Shown piece by piece: positions 16,140-24,798 of a stretch of 64,000 bases of DNA. The translations under genes were made by a program, and so were the position numbers. Location of the stretch: positions 1 through 64,000 of the forward strand of contig JAAWQS010000002.1 of NCBI GenBank assembly GCA_022800665.1. The letters run 5' to 3'. Position 1 is the first letter of the stretch. Each line of letters opens with the position of its first letter. Source of the DNA: Oscillospiraceae bacterium. Lineage in GTDB: Bacteria; Bacillota; Clostridia; Oscillospirales; Oscillospiraceae. The notes under the pieces were generated by a model that was not told the origin of the DNA, did no database searches, and saw nothing but the letters and a program-made list of their open reading frames with translations.

Positions 16140-16631
16140 ATGGAGTATTGTATTGTCCCTATGACCCGGATACATACCGGCCAGATTGCGGATATAGAGC
16201 GGCTTTGCTTCCCGGACCCCTGGTCCCGGCAGCTGCTGGAGGAGCTGGTGGACCATGCGGGGGCGGTCTCCCTGGCGGCTGTGGGGGAGGACGGGACCGT
16301 TTTGGGCTACGCCAGCGCCCAGACTGTGCTGGACGAGGGCTATATCAACAACGTGGCCGTCCATCCGGCCTGCCGGCGGCAGGGCATTGCCTCCCGGCTG
16401 CTGGAGGAGCTGCGGCGGCAGGGCGAGGCATTGGAGCTGGCCTTTCTGACCCTGGAGGTCCGCGCCTCCAACCACGCGGCCCAGGCCCTCTACGCCAAGC
16501 ACGGCTATCTGGAGGCCGGGTGCCGGAGAAATTACTATGAGCATCCCCGTGAGGATGCGATTTTAATGACATTGGAGTTTGAAAATGGAACTGAGAGTGA
16601 TGACGCCGGCAGAGTTGGCGGGAGCATATGA
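16140..16631 (+). CDS. rimI: Ribosomal protein S18-alanine N-acetyltransferase
   Basis: 163 residues with the RimI GNAT signature: CFPDPWS near the N-terminus, GYINNVAVHPACRRQGIASRL for acetyl-CoA binding, LEVRASN and YAKHGY. Its place two genes before tsaD is a common bacterial arrangement that supports the assignment. The usual tsaB and tsaE are not in this cluster. Its end overlaps the next acetyltransferase by 47 bases in another frame. Confidence 0.9.
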   Translation: MEYCIVPMTRIHTGQIADIERLCFPDPWSRQLLEELVDHAGAVSLAAVGEDGTVLGYASAQTVLDEGYINNVAVHPACRRQGIASRLLEELRRQGEALELAFLTLEVRASNHAAQALYAKHGYLEAGCRRNYYEHPREDAILMTLEFENGTESDDAGRVGGSI

Positions 16632-17199
16632 GACGGATTTCAAGGAGGCTTTCCCCCCCTCCGAGCTGAAGCCCCTGGAGGTCATGGAAAAAATGCGGCG
16701 GCGGGGGGCCTATGATCCCCTGGGGTACTTTGATGGAACGGGAGCCGCCGCAGGCTATATCTGCCTGTGGAAGCATCCGGACGGACGGTATATCCTGGTT
16801 GATTACCTCTGCGTCCCCGCCGGGCGGCGCAACGGTGGAATGGGCGGGAAGCTGCTGGCGGCGGCAAGGGCACTCTATCCCCAGGGAACCGTATTCCTGG
16901 GCGAGTCAGAGGCCCCCCTGGGCGATCCGGCGGCAGACCCTCTGCGGCTGCGGCGGCTGGGCTTTTACGCCCGGAACGGGGCGGAAACGCTGGGCTACGA
17001 CTGCGCCCTCTTCGGGGTGCGCTACAAAACCATCTGCTGGGCGGACCCGCTGCCGGATGAGGCGGAGGCTCTCCGTAAGCATCAGGAAATCTATCTGGAG
17101 CAGTTTGGCCGGGAGCGGTATGACGAATATATCCAAATCCCCCTCCGCCCCGGCGAGCGTCCCCGGCCCTTGACCGAATGGGTCGAGGACATCGGCTGA
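16585..17199 (+). CDS. GNAT-family acetyltransferase
   Basis: 204 residues. The acetyl-CoA-binding segment is VDYLCVPAGRRNGGMGGKLL, then a LGESEAP strand and a FYARNGAE motif resembling the GNAT C-terminal part. The substrate is unknown. The ATG chosen has GGAG eight bases upstream; a TTG two codons earlier is possible. It lies between rimI and tsaD and overlaps rimI, so it is translated from the same mRNA. Confidence 0.82.
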   Translation: MELRVMTPAELAGAYETDFKEAFPPSELKPLEVMEKMRRRGAYDPLGYFDGTGAAAGYICLWKHPDGRYILVDYLCVPAGRRNGGMGGKLLAAARALYPQGTVFLGESEAPLGDPAADPLRLRRLGFYARNGAETLGYDCALFGVRYKTICWADPLPDEAEALRKHQEIYLEQFGRERYDEYIQIPLRPGERPRPLTEWVEDIG

Positions 17200-17211
17200 C
17201 AGGAGGCGGAC

Positions 17212-18213
17212 ATGAATATTCTGGCCTTTGAATCCTCCTGCGACGAGACCGCCGTTGCCGTTGTCCGGGACGGACGGCAGGCGCTCAGCGACGCCATTCT
17301 GTCCCAGGCGGACATGCACGCCATCTACGGCGGCGTTGTGCCGGAGATCGCCTCCCGCAGGCACGTGGAGGCTATTGCGGCTCTGACGGACAAGGCTCTG
17401 GCGGATGCGGGAGTTGGGAAGCAGGACATTGACGCGGTGGCGGTGACATACGGCCCCGGCCTCATCGGCGCGCTGCTGGTGGGGGTGAACTTCGCCAAGT
17501 CCGCCGCCTATGCTTTGGGCAAGCCGCTGATTCCGGTCCACCATCTCCGGGGACACATTGCCGCCAACTACATTGCCTTCCCGGACCTGGAGCCGCCCTT
17601 TCTGGCGTTGTGCATCTCCGGCGGCAACTCCATGCTGGTGGATGTGCGGGGGTACACGGACATGTCCATTATGGGCTGCACGCGGGACGACGCGGCGGGG
17701 GAGTGCTTTGACAAAATCGCACGGGCGCTGGGACTGCCCTACCCCGGCGGCAGGCCCATGCAGGAGCTGGCGGAGGGCGGGGACGACGCAAAATACCCCC
17801 TGCCGCGGGCTAAAATCGCCGGATGCGCACTGGACATGTCCTTTTCCGGCCTGAAGACGGCGGCGGTGAATCTGGTCCACAACGCGCAGCAGAAGGGGGA
17901 GGAGCTGGACCGGTCCAGCCTGGCCGCGTCGGTGGCGGCGGCGGTCAGCGAGGAGCTGGTCCCCAGAGCCATTGCGGCGGCAAAGCAGTGCGGATACCGA
18001 ACGCTGGCCGCTGCCGGAGGCGTTGCCGCCAACAAGCGGATTCGGGCCGACCTGGAGCGGGCCTGCGGGGAAAACGGTATACGGCTGTATCTGCCGCCGC
18101 TGCCGCTGTGCGGGGACAATGGGGCAATGATCGGATGTCAGGGGTATTACGAGTACCTGGCCGGGGTCAGGGCGGATATGAGCCTGAATGCTTACGCGAA
18201 TTTGGAGATATAG
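17212..18213 (+). CDS. tsaD: tRNA N6-adenosine threonylcarbamoyltransferase
   Basis: 333 residues of the Kae1/TsaD ASKHA fold: FESSCDETAVAV at the N-terminus, the metal-binding histidines in HHLRGHIAAN, ISGGNSML, DDAAGECFDK and the C-terminal CGDNGAMI. It transfers threonylcarbamoyl to A37 of tRNAs reading ANN codons. It normally works with TsaB and TsaE, which must be encoded elsewhere. AGGAGG precedes the ATG, and a strong terminator follows. Confidence 0.96.
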   Translation: MNILAFESSCDETAVAVVRDGRQALSDAILSQADMHAIYGGVVPEIASRRHVEAIAALTDKALADAGVGKQDIDAVAVTYGPGLIGALLVGVNFAKSAAYALGKPLIPVHHLRGHIAANYIAFPDLEPPFLALCISGGNSMLVDVRGYTDMSIMGCTRDDAAGECFDKIARALGLPYPGGRPMQELAEGGDDAKYPLPRAKIAGCALDMSFSGLKTAAVNLVHNAQQKGEELDRSSLAASVAAAVSEELVPRAIAAAKQCGYRTLAAAGGVAANKRIRADLERACGENGIRLYLPPLPLCGDNGAMIGCQGYYEYLAGVRADMSLNAYANLEI

Positions 18214-18255
18214 AAAAACGGCTGGAATCTCAAGGTTGATTCCAGCCGTTTTTTG
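18214..18255. terminator. Bidirectional terminator between tsaD and recR
   Basis: The 15-bp stem AAAACGGCTGGAATC/GATTCCAGCCGTTTT has an 8-nt loop, a T run on the plus side and an A run on the other. Confidence 0.9.
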
Positions 18256-18265
18256 TCTGACTGTA

Positions 18266-18865
18266 TTATAGCTCCATCCGGCCCTCCAATGCCCGCGTCA
18301 GCGTGGCGTCGTCGGCAAATTCCAGATGCCCGCCCACAGGGATGCCGTAGGCCAGCCGCGTCACCCGTACGCCGAAGGGCTTGAGCAGACGCGCCAGATA
18401 CATGGCGGTGGCCTCGCCCTCGGTGTCCGGATTGGTAGCCATAATGACCTCCCGCACGCCGCCTTTCGCCACCCGCTCCACCAGGGATTTGATCTGCAGG
18501 TCGTCCGGCCCCACGTGGTTCATGGGGGAGATCACGCCGTGCAGCACATGGTAGTGTCCCGCGTACTCCCTGGCCCGCTCCATAGCGGCGACATCCCGCG
18601 GGTCCGCCACCACGCAGATGATTCCCTCGTCCCGCCTGCCGGAGGCGCAGATGGGACACAATCCCCCGGCGGTCAGATTCTGGCACACGGGACAGCAGGT
18701 GACTTGCTCCTTGGCCTCAAGAATTGCGTTGGCAAACTCCCTGGCCTCCTCGTCTGTCAGGCTCAGCATGTGGAAGGCCAGACGCTGGGCGGATTTGCCG
18801 CCGATGCCCGGCAGGCTGGCGAACTGCTCCACCAATTTTTCCAGGGGAGCGGGAAAATATTCCAT
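18266..18865 (-). CDS. recR: Recombination mediator protein RecR
   Basis: 199 residues: N-terminal helix-hairpin-helix (LPGIGGKSAQRLAFH), a C4 zinc finger (CCPVCQNLTAGGLCPIC), a Toprim domain (ICVVADPRDVAAMER) and a C-terminal Walker-like part (ATNPDTEGEATAMYL). It acts with RecF/RecO in loading RecA on gaps. dnaX, its usual partner in Firmicutes, is not upstream. The preceding 280 bases hold no convincing gene. Confidence 0.96.
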   Translation of the reverse strand: MEYFPAPLEKLVEQFASLPGIGGKSAQRLAFHMLSLTDEEAREFANAILEAKEQVTCCPVCQNLTAGGLCPICASGRRDEGIICVVADPRDVAAMERAREYAGHYHVLHGVISPMNHVGPDDLQIKSLVERVAKGGVREVIMATNPDTEGEATAMYLARLLKPFGVRVTRLAYGIPVGGHLEFADDATLTRALEGRMEL

Positions 18866-19148
18866 TTTTCGTCTACCTCACAGTTTTGAGATTTTAAGCC
18901 CGGTTTTCCGCCGGTTTTTCGGACTTTCCGGCGCAGCTCCGGCGGACAGGCCGTAACCGTCCTTCCGGGACAAAGCACCACGGACCCGGCGTTGTCATAG
19001 GATACACTAAGCGGTAAGAACGTCCGCGGCGGAGGCGCTTATCACAGTTCCTTTCCCACGCCGCAGCCTGCCCCGCCCACCGTCCGGGCGTACCGCATAA
19101 TATAGATTGGGAGGCCGCCGGAGTGTGATTCCGGCGGTCTCCATGTTC

Positions 19149-21905
19149 TTATACCAGCTTCCGTACCACCGCCGCGCACCGGCTGCACAGCGTGGGGCGC
19201 TCGCTGTCGGAGCCAACGGAGGACAGGACCTTCCAGCACCGCTCGCACTTCCCGCCCTGGGCGGTCCGCACCTGCACGGCCAGGGCGTCTCCGGCCTTGA
19301 CCGCCGCCTTGGATACAATCAGCATGTCCGCCAGCTCCTCCGGATCCATCCCGATGATGAACTCGTCCGCAGCCGGGACAGTCAGCTCCACGTCCGCCTC
19401 CAGGCTCTTGCCCAGTTTTTTCTCCGCTCTCGCATCTTCCAGCGCGCCGTTGACCGCATCCCGCACCCGGATCATCCGCTCCCAGCGGGCCATGGCCCCG
19501 CTGTCCAGGCTGTACGCGGTGAAGGGCTTGTTCATCTCGTTGAGCAGCACGTTGCGCACGTCGTCGCCGGACCGGTGGGGCATGGCCTGCCAGATTTCGT
19601 CGCAGGTGAAGGCCAGGATTGGCGCAAAAATCTTGGTCATGGTGTCCAGGATCAGATAGAGGGCGGTCTGTGCGCTGCGCCGCTTCACGCCGTCCCGCTC
19701 CTCGCAGTACAGGCGGTCCTTGATGATATCCAGATAGAAGCTGCTCAGCTCCACCACACAGCAGTCGTTCAGCGCGTGGCTGACCACATGGAACTCATAG
19801 TTCCGGTAGGCGTTCTCACACCGCTCAATCAACCCGTTCAGCTTTGTCAACGCCCAGCGGTCCAGCTCCAGCATCTCCTCCGGGGACACCAGCCGGTCCG
19901 CGTCAAAGCCGTCCAGATTGCCCAGGCAGTACCGGGCGGTGTTCCGGAACTTCAGATAGCTCTGGCTCAGCTGCTTGAAGATGTTGTCGGAGCAGCGCAC
20001 GTCCGCGTGATAGTCCGCGCTGCCCGCCCACAGGCGGATCATATCCGCGCCGTACTTCTTGAAAATTTCAGCGGGGTCTATGCCGTTGCCCAGACTCTTA
20101 TGCATGGCCTTGCCATCGCCGTCCACGGTCCAGCCGTGGGTGACGCATTCCCGGAAGGGCGCGCCCTGGCCCAGTGCGCCCACAGCGGTCAGCAGGGAGG
20201 ACTGGAACCAGCCGCGGTACTGATCCAACCCCTCCATATACACGTCCGCGGGCCAGAAGCCCTGGTCCTTCTGCATAGAGGCAAAGTGGGTGGAGCCGGA
20301 GTCAAACCAGCCGTCCAAAGTGTCCTCCTCCTTGGTGAAATGGAGGCCGCCGCAGTGGGGGCATTTGTACCCGGCGGGCAGAATCTCCGCCGAGCTCTTT
20401 TCATACCAGGCGTTGGAACCCTCCGCCGCAAAGAGGCGGCTGACAGCGTCAATGGTAGTCCCGTCGCACACCGGCCTGCCGCAGTCCTCGCAGTAGAACA
20501 CGGGGATAGGCAGTCCCCAGCGGCGCTGGCGGGAGATGCACCAGTCAGAACGCTCCTGAATCATAGAGATCATGCGGTCCTTGCCCCAGGCTGGAATCCA
20601 GCGCACATTGTCCGTAGCCGCCACAGCGGCGTCCTTGAACGCATCCACGGAGCAGAACCACTGGGGCGTGGCCCGGAAAATAATGGGGTGTTTGCACCGC
20701 CAGCAGTGGGGGTAGGAGTGGACAATATCCTCGCTGGCAAACAGCGCGCCGCTCTCCTTCATATCCGCCAGAATAACGGGATTGGACTCGTCGGTGGTCA
20801 TACCGGCGTATTTTCCGGCGTAATCGGTGTGGCGGCCCCGGTTGTCCACGGGGACCACCATCTCCATATTATACCGGCGGCAGGTCTGATAGTCGTCCGC
20901 GCCGAAGCCGGGGGCCGTGTGGACGCAGCCGGTACCGGAGTCCATGGTCACATACTCCGCCACCACCAGCCGGGAGGTCTTGTCCAGGAAGGGATGCTTT
21001 GCCAGCATATTCTCAAAGAACGCGCCGGGGTGGGTCTCCAGAATTCTGTAATTCTCCACGCCGCCGACCTTCATGACCTTCTCCACCAGGGCCTCCGCCA
21101 GAATGCAGATTTCGCCGCTGCCGGTGTCCACCAGGGCATAGCTGTCCCTGGGGTGGAGGGCGATGGCCAGGTTGCCCGGCAGGGTCCAGATGGTGGTGGT
21201 CCAGATCATGAAGGACACCTTGCTTTTGTCGTATGCGCCCAGCTTGTCCAGGCCGTCCTCCAGGGGGAACTTGACATAGACCGTGGTGACGGGATCGTCC
21301 TGGTATTCAATCTCGGCTTCCGCCAGGGCGGTCTCGTCGTGGGGGCACCAGTAGACCGGCTTCAGACCCTTGTAAATGACCCCCTTCTGGTACATGGCTC
21401 CAAAGACCTTGACCTCCTCGGCCTCAAAACCGGGGTCCATGGTCAGATAAGGGTGGTCCCAGTCGCCGATGACGCCCAGACGCTGGAAGCCCTCCCGCTG
21501 CACGTCCACATAATGCTGGGCGAACTCGTGGCAGGCGGAGCGGAACTCCGGAACCGACATCTTTTTGCGGTTGAGCTTGTTCTTCTTGATAATCGCGGAT
21601 TCGATAGGCATCCCGTGGTTGTCCCAGCCGGGGATATAGGGGGTGTAATAGCCCCGCATAGCGGCGGAACGGACAATGAAATCCTTGATGGATTTGTTCA
21701 GGGCATGGCCCATATGCAGGCCGCCGTTGGAGAAGGGGGGGCCGTCGTGGAGGGAGAAGAGCGGCTTTCCCTCGTTTTTCTTCAGCAGCTCGTGATACAG
21801 GTCCATGGCGTACCACTTCTCCAGCATCTTCGGTTCACGGGCCGGCAGGCCCGCGCGCATGGGGAAGTCTGTCTTGGGCAGGTTGATCGTTTTATTGTAA
21901 TCCAT
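19149..21905 (-). CDS. ileS: Isoleucyl-tRNA synthetase
   Basis: 918 residues, class I synthetase. The HIGH motif is GLHMGHALN and the KMSKS loop reads AMHKSLGN. It has a CP1 editing domain and a C-terminal zinc site (CERCW...CSRC) typical of the bacterial type. It charges tRNA-Ile with isoleucine and edits valine. AGGAGG precedes the ATG. I could not find the T-box sequence (AGGGUGGNACCGCG) upstream. A candidate promoter lies far upstream at 22368-22396. Confidence 0.97.
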   Translation of the reverse strand: MDYNKTINLPKTDFPMRAGLPAREPKMLEKWYAMDLYHELLKKNEGKPLFSLHDGPPFSNGGLHMGHALNKSIKDFIVRSAAMRGYYTPYIPGWDNHGMPIESAIIKKNKLNRKKMSVPEFRSACHEFAQHYVDVQREGFQRLGVIGDWDHPYLTMDPGFEAEEVKVFGAMYQKGVIYKGLKPVYWCPHDETALAEAEIEYQDDPVTTVYVKFPLEDGLDKLGAYDKSKVSFMIWTTTIWTLPGNLAIALHPRDSYALVDTGSGEICILAEALVEKVMKVGGVENYRILETHPGAFFENMLAKHPFLDKTSRLVVAEYVTMDSGTGCVHTAPGFGADDYQTCRRYNMEMVVPVDNRGRHTDYAGKYAGMTTDESNPVILADMKESGALFASEDIVHSYPHCWRCKHPIIFRATPQWFCSVDAFKDAAVAATDNVRWIPAWGKDRMISMIQERSDWCISRQRRWGLPIPVFYCEDCGRPVCDGTTIDAVSRLFAAEGSNAWYEKSSAEILPAGYKCPHCGGLHFTKEEDTLDGWFDSGSTHFASMQKDQGFWPADVYMEGLDQYRGWFQSSLLTAVGALGQGAPFRECVTHGWTVDGDGKAMHKSLGNGIDPAEIFKKYGADMIRLWAGSADYHADVRCSDNIFKQLSQSYLKFRNTARYCLGNLDGFDADRLVSPEEMLELDRWALTKLNGLIERCENAYRNYEFHVVSHALNDCCVVELSSFYLDIIKDRLYCEERDGVKRRSAQTALYLILDTMTKIFAPILAFTCDEIWQAMPHRSGDDVRNVLLNEMNKPFTAYSLDSGAMARWERMIRVRDAVNGALEDARAEKKLGKSLEADVELTVPAADEFIIGMDPEELADMLIVSKAAVKAGDALAVQVRTAQGGKCERCWKVLSSVGSDSERPTLCSRCAAVVRKLV

Positions 21906-22096
21906 GTTATCCTCCTGTTGGATCAGTTTTTCAGATGTGATCTATAGGGCCGCACCGCGCCTCCTGCTGTGCAGTCTTGTGCCGTACAGTCCTGCTATGC
22001 GTTTGAATCCGGTTGGTTTTCAAGTTTATCCATGACTCCGGATAAATCCACCGTTAATCCGGGAAAGAGAAAGGACGTAAGCGGGGCGTTGTCCAA

Positions 22097-22306
22097 ATGC
22101 CCCTGCCGCACATGGATGTTCCGTCCGTTCTCATAGAAAGCTATAATAAAGCCGGCTTTTGGGACTACATAGAGGAGAAAGCCGGGCAGGAGTGCATCGA
22201 AAAATACTGGGATGACTTTGCTGCAATGACAGACGCTGAAAATTTCCACTTTTTCCGGGAGGGCTTTATTCTGGGAGCCTCCCTCATGCTGGAGCTGCGC
22301 TCCTAG
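22097..22306 (+). CDS. Small DUF6809-like protein
   Basis: 69 residues. The C-terminal FREGFILGASLMLELRS matches the pattern of small DUF6809-type proteins in gut Clostridia (a helix ending with a GFxLGxxLMLE motif). No good ribosome binding site precedes ATG 22097 or ATG 22112, and a promoter on the opposite strand reads towards it, so it may be silenced or a remnant. Function unknown. A second member is at 62208-62441. Confidence 0.5.
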   Translation: MPLPHMDVPSVLIESYNKAGFWDYIEEKAGQECIEKYWDDFAAMTDAENFHFFREGFILGASLMLELRS

Positions 22307-22314
22307 TACTGGAA

Positions 22315-22339
22315 GCCCCGCCCCCCACAGGGGCGGGGC
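22315..22339. terminator. GC-rich hairpin after the DUF6809-like gene
   Basis: GCCCCGCCC/GGGCGGGGC stem with a short CCCACAG loop. No strong T tract, but it lies right after the stop and also just downstream of the opposite-strand promoter at 22368-22396. Confidence 0.5.
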
Positions 22340-22367
22340 AATTCCACGTTTTCGAACCAACGGTACT

Positions 22368-22396
22368 ATATTAAATGCAATGGCTTGTTTTGTCAA
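22368..22396 (-). promoter_or_regulatory. Minus-strand promoter upstream of ileS / antisense to small ORF
   Basis: Minus strand TTGACA (22391-22396), 17-nt spacer, TAATAT (22368-22373). It points towards ileS, about 460 bases away, through the small plus-strand gene. It may be the ileS promoter with a long leader, or drive a short RNA ending at the GC hairpin. Confidence 0.5.
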
Positions 22397-22460
22397 CTCT
22401 TTTTCTTTCTTTTCCGGCGCGGATGTTTTTGCACTGCCGGCAGAGCCGTAAAACGGCGGG

Positions 22461-22509
22461 AAACGCCGGACCCCAAAGGATTCTGCATATCCTCCGGGGT
22501 CCGGCGTTT
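22461..22509 (-). terminator. Terminator of the CAP-domain gene
   Basis: The 14-base arms AAACGCCGGACCCC/GGGGTCCGGCGTTT pair perfectly and lie directly after the stop. Confidence 0.75.
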
Positions 22510-22530
22510 CATCTGACAGGGACCGTGCCG

Positions 22531-23205
22531 TCAGCCGATAAACATCTGTGTCCAATAGGAGCCGTTGGCGCAGAATCCCACGCCGGTCTGGGTATAGGAG
22601 GCGTTGAGGATGTTGGCCCGGTGGCTGCTGGAGTTCATCCAGGCGTTGACCACCTCCGCCGGGGTCTTCTGGCCGTAGGCAATGTTCTCCCCTGCGGTGC
22701 GGTAGCTGATGCCAAAGGTCTGCATCATCTGGAAGGGGGAGCCGTAAGTAGGACTCTCATGGGAGAAGTACCCCTTCGACGCCATGTCCTCGGATTTGTA
22801 CCGGGCCACCTGGCTCAGCTCCTGGCTGGCGGCGAGGGCGGACAGACCGTACTGGGCGCGCTGTTCGTTAATCAGGCGGACCACTTCGCTCTCAAAGGTC
22901 TGGTCCCCGCTGGGTTCCTGGGGCGCGTCCGGGGTCTGTCCGGGCGCGCCGGTTCCGGGATTGCCAGGATTGCCGGGATTACCGGGTTGGAACAGACCGG
23001 CAAAATTGGACTGGAGCAGATCGGAGAGGGTGGAGCCCAGCAGACCCGGATCAATGGAGAGATTGCCGCCCGTCTGACACTGCTGCAAAACCAGCTTCAG
23101 CAGCGCGCCGGTCCCCGTCTCCCCGCGGCAGGCGGCGGAGGCCGGCGCGGTCAGCAGCGCGGCGGAGAGCAGTACAGCGGCGGTTTTGGTTGCAAATTTT
23201 TTCAT
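22531..23205 (-). CDS. Secreted CAP-domain (SCP/PR1, YkwD-like) protein
   Basis: 224 residues. The signal peptide has an Ala-rich core and TAPASAA cleavage region. A Pro/Gly linker with repeated GNP units sits around residues 75-90. The CAP domain begins at about 103 (VVRLINEQRAQYGLSAL) and contains SHESPTYGSPFQMMQ, GENIAYG and SSSHRANILN. CAP proteins are extracellular and often linked to spores or the envelope; no catalytic activity is assured. AAGGAAAAAG precedes the ATG. Confidence 0.93.
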   Translation of the reverse strand: MKKFATKTAAVLLSAALLTAPASAACRGETGTGALLKLVLQQCQTGGNLSIDPGLLGSTLSDLLQSNFAGLFQPGNPGNPGNPGTGAPGQTPDAPQEPSGDQTFESEVVRLINEQRAQYGLSALAASQELSQVARYKSEDMASKGYFSHESPTYGSPFQMMQTFGISYRTAGENIAYGQKTPAEVVNAWMNSSSHRANILNASYTQTGVGFCANGSYWTQMFIG

Positions 23206-23397
23206 AGCTTTTTCCTTTCCCTCATATTACTCTCAAATCAGTTATGGATTGCCTCAAGTGGTTATTCCTGCAAGAACAGTCTTATTGTAACTGGTTTGTA
23301 ACTATTTTGCAAATGTAATTCCTGCCAGGAAAGGAAGGGATTGTTATAACGTGAGAACCAGGGCGGTTTTTGGCGGATTCTTTTGGAATTTCGGTGA

Positions 23398-23426
23398 TTG
23401 ACAAAAATTTCCCCCATGCCTATAAT
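23398..23426 (+). promoter_or_regulatory. Promoter of small conserved gene
   Basis: TTGACA, 17-nt spacer, TATAAT: consensus boxes 34 bases before the GTG start. They also exclude the ATG start at 23398. Confidence 0.8.
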
Positions 23427-23460
23427 AAAACCAATAGAACTGCGACGGGAGGTGACGGGC

Positions 23461-23727
23461 GTGTACCAGATTATACGGATTACAGATAGAGCAGGCGCGG
23501 CCAAAGACTCCCCGGAGGACCGGGCCAATCAGGGCTGCATCGGCGAGGCAAAGATGGAGGACGGCTGCGTCCTCATGCACTGCCGCTACGACCGCAGGGG
23601 CGATCCCTGCGACCGCTACATACGGACCAGCTTTGTCCAGCATTGGCAGAAGGATAAGGAGACGGGCCGGATTGTGGTGGAAACCATGAACAGCGTCTAC
23701 CATCTGGACCCCATCCGCATGGATTAA
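23461..23727 (+). CDS. Hypothetical protein, 88 aa
   Basis: A soluble, charged protein starting GTG with GGGAGGTGA six bases upstream and a consensus promoter. The reading begins MYQIIRITDRAGAA and includes two cysteines in ANQGCIGEAKMEDGC and one in DPCDR. No family is recognised. The strong promoter and ribosome site argue that it is a real, well expressed gene. Confidence 0.65.
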   Translation: MYQIIRITDRAGAAKDSPEDRANQGCIGEAKMEDGCVLMHCRYDRRGDPCDRYIRTSFVQHWQKDKETGRIVVETMNSVYHLDPIRMD

Positions 23728-23793
23728 CGCTGCCGGCCCGGAGGACGCGGGAGCCCTATTGCCCGGAATTGCCAAAATCCGGTGAAATTGTAG

Positions 23794-23822
23794 TTGTAAT
23801 TTTCCGCAGAATGCTATATACT
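23794..23822 (+). promoter_or_regulatory. Promoter of small membrane-protein gene
   Basis: TTGTAA, 17-nt spacer, TATACT, 31 bases before the ATG. Confidence 0.65.
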
Positions 23823-23853
23823 AAGGGGACAGTATAAATAGGGAGGTTCTACC

Positions 23854-24048
23854 ATGAAGAGTACATGGCGTTTTGTGCTGAAAATTGTTGGCTTATCCCT
23901 GGCTGTTGCCGGACTGATCTGCGTGATCATCGGTTTCTGGGATAAGCTGGCGGAGGACGTCGCCGCTGTGGCCGGAAACCTGTGCAGCCGGCACGGCAAA
24001 TACCCGGAGTTCAACGACTATGATGACGACCTGTTCTACGAGGACTGA
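23854..24048 (+). CDS. Small single-pass membrane protein, 64 aa
   Basis: A basic N-terminus (MKSTWRFVLK) precedes one membrane helix (IVGLSLAVAGLICVIIGFW) and a soluble tail ending in an acidic run (DYDDDLFYED). Own promoter, GGGAGG ribosome site and terminator, so a monocistronic gene. The pattern resembles small membrane proteins of unknown role in Oscillospiraceae; no function can be given. Confidence 0.75.
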   Translation: MKSTWRFVLKIVGLSLAVAGLICVIIGFWDKLAEDVAAVAGNLCSRHGKYPEFNDYDDDLFYED

Positions 24049-24075
24049 CCGCCTGTCCTTTTGAACGCAAAGACA

Positions 24076-24112
24076 CCCCCGGTCTGGCTTTCCGCCAGTC
24101 CGGGGGCGTTTT
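24076..24112. terminator. Bidirectional terminator
   Basis: Stem CCCCCGGTCTGGC/GCCAGTCCGGGGG (one mismatch) followed by CGTTTTC. Separates the small membrane-protein gene from the convergent VTC-like gene. Confidence 0.85.
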
Positions 24113-24135
24113 CGTTATGTACGGTGTACGCGGGC

Positions 24136-24798
24136 TTACGCGGGGAGGCAGGCGGGCTCTGCGGCAGCCAGCAGCTTCCGGCGGGGCGCGGCCTCCTCCA
24201 ACATGCACAGGACATCGTCCGGGACGTCGTCGCTGTAGCTGACCTCCAGCAGGAACTGTCCCTCCTGCTCCTCAGAGTCCCGCTCCAGCAGCTCCGGGTC
24301 CAGGAAATGCATGTGCTCCAGGGAGGTCCGGATATCCGTGTCCAACGCCACCCACATGTTCAGGTTGTTCATGTGGAAGATCTCCCGCTGGTAGGACAGC
24401 ATCACCTGGGGCAGCAGCAGCTGCTCCGTCAGGCAGTCGTGAAAATCCTGTAAAATAGGGTTGTAGCGTTCCAGCAGCCAGTCTGTCTCACCGGCCAGCA
24501 GGGCGCGGCATTCCGCTTCCGCTATGACGGTATACGCGCTCTCCCAGCCGCACTGCCGCACCAGGCGCAGATAGGCGGGATCGTTGTCATAGTAGTGCAG
24601 GGAATAATGCAGGTCCGCTGGTATATCTTGGCTCCCGGCGTCGGCAAGGGCGCCGCGGTAGCTGGCGAAACGGAGGGTGTGGATGCCGGTGGTCCGGAGG
24701 CAGACAGCGTCTGCGGCCAGCCGGGTGCGCAGGGCGGCGTAATCCGCCGGCGTAAGCTTATAGCGCAGGTGATGCGCGTAAGGGTGTGTGGTGGTCAT
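24136..24798 (-). CDS. Degenerate VTC-domain (polyphosphate polymerase-like) protein
   Basis: 220 residues. The start (HHLRYKLTPADYAALRTRL) and end (FLLEVSYSDDVPDDV) follow the VTC polymerase domain, in which the family consensus is roughly ELKY...LEVKY...P. Basic residues that line the polymerase tunnel are missing: the KLRxR strand reads SLHYYDND, the ExK strand reads VIAEAE and LEVKY reads LEVSY. It is therefore probably not an active polyphosphate polymerase. The usual neighbours (CotH, DUF4956 membrane protein) are absent. Start at the second ATG, six bases after GGAGG. Confidence 0.6.
   Translation of the reverse strand: MTTTHPYAHHLRYKLTPADYAALRTRLAADAVCLRTTGIHTLRFASYRGALADAGSQDIPADLHYSLHYYDNDPAYLRLVRQCGWESAYTVIAEAECRALLAGETDWLLERYNPILQDFHDCLTEQLLLPQVMLSYQREIFHMNNLNMWVALDTDIRTSLEHMHFLDPELLERDSEEQEGQFLLEVSYSDDVPDDVLCMLEEAAPRRKLLAAAEPACLPA

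Noticed and set aside
13218..16544. 1108-codon open frame on the minus strand opposite polA and following genes
   Set aside because: Shadow frame caused by high third-position GC; no ribosome site or domain, and the plus strand holds polA and other clear genes.
18866..19148. SRP RNA or small gene between recR and ileS
   Set aside because: No GGAAG/GNAR SRP loop arrangement and no ORF with ribosome site; only a GACCGCCGG/CCGGCGGTC-type hairpin after ileS.
19107..21947. 946-codon plus-strand open frame opposite ileS
   Set aside because: Shadow of ileS; composition is Gly/Val/His-rich without domains.
21906..22100. T-box riboswitch before ileS
   Set aside because: No AGGGTGGNACCGCG motif or specifier loop could be found; GGCGCGGTGCGGCCC only superficially resembles it.
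22960..22990. Short tandem repeat in the CAP gene
   Set aside because: Codes for the GNP repeats of the protein linker, normal for secreted proteins.
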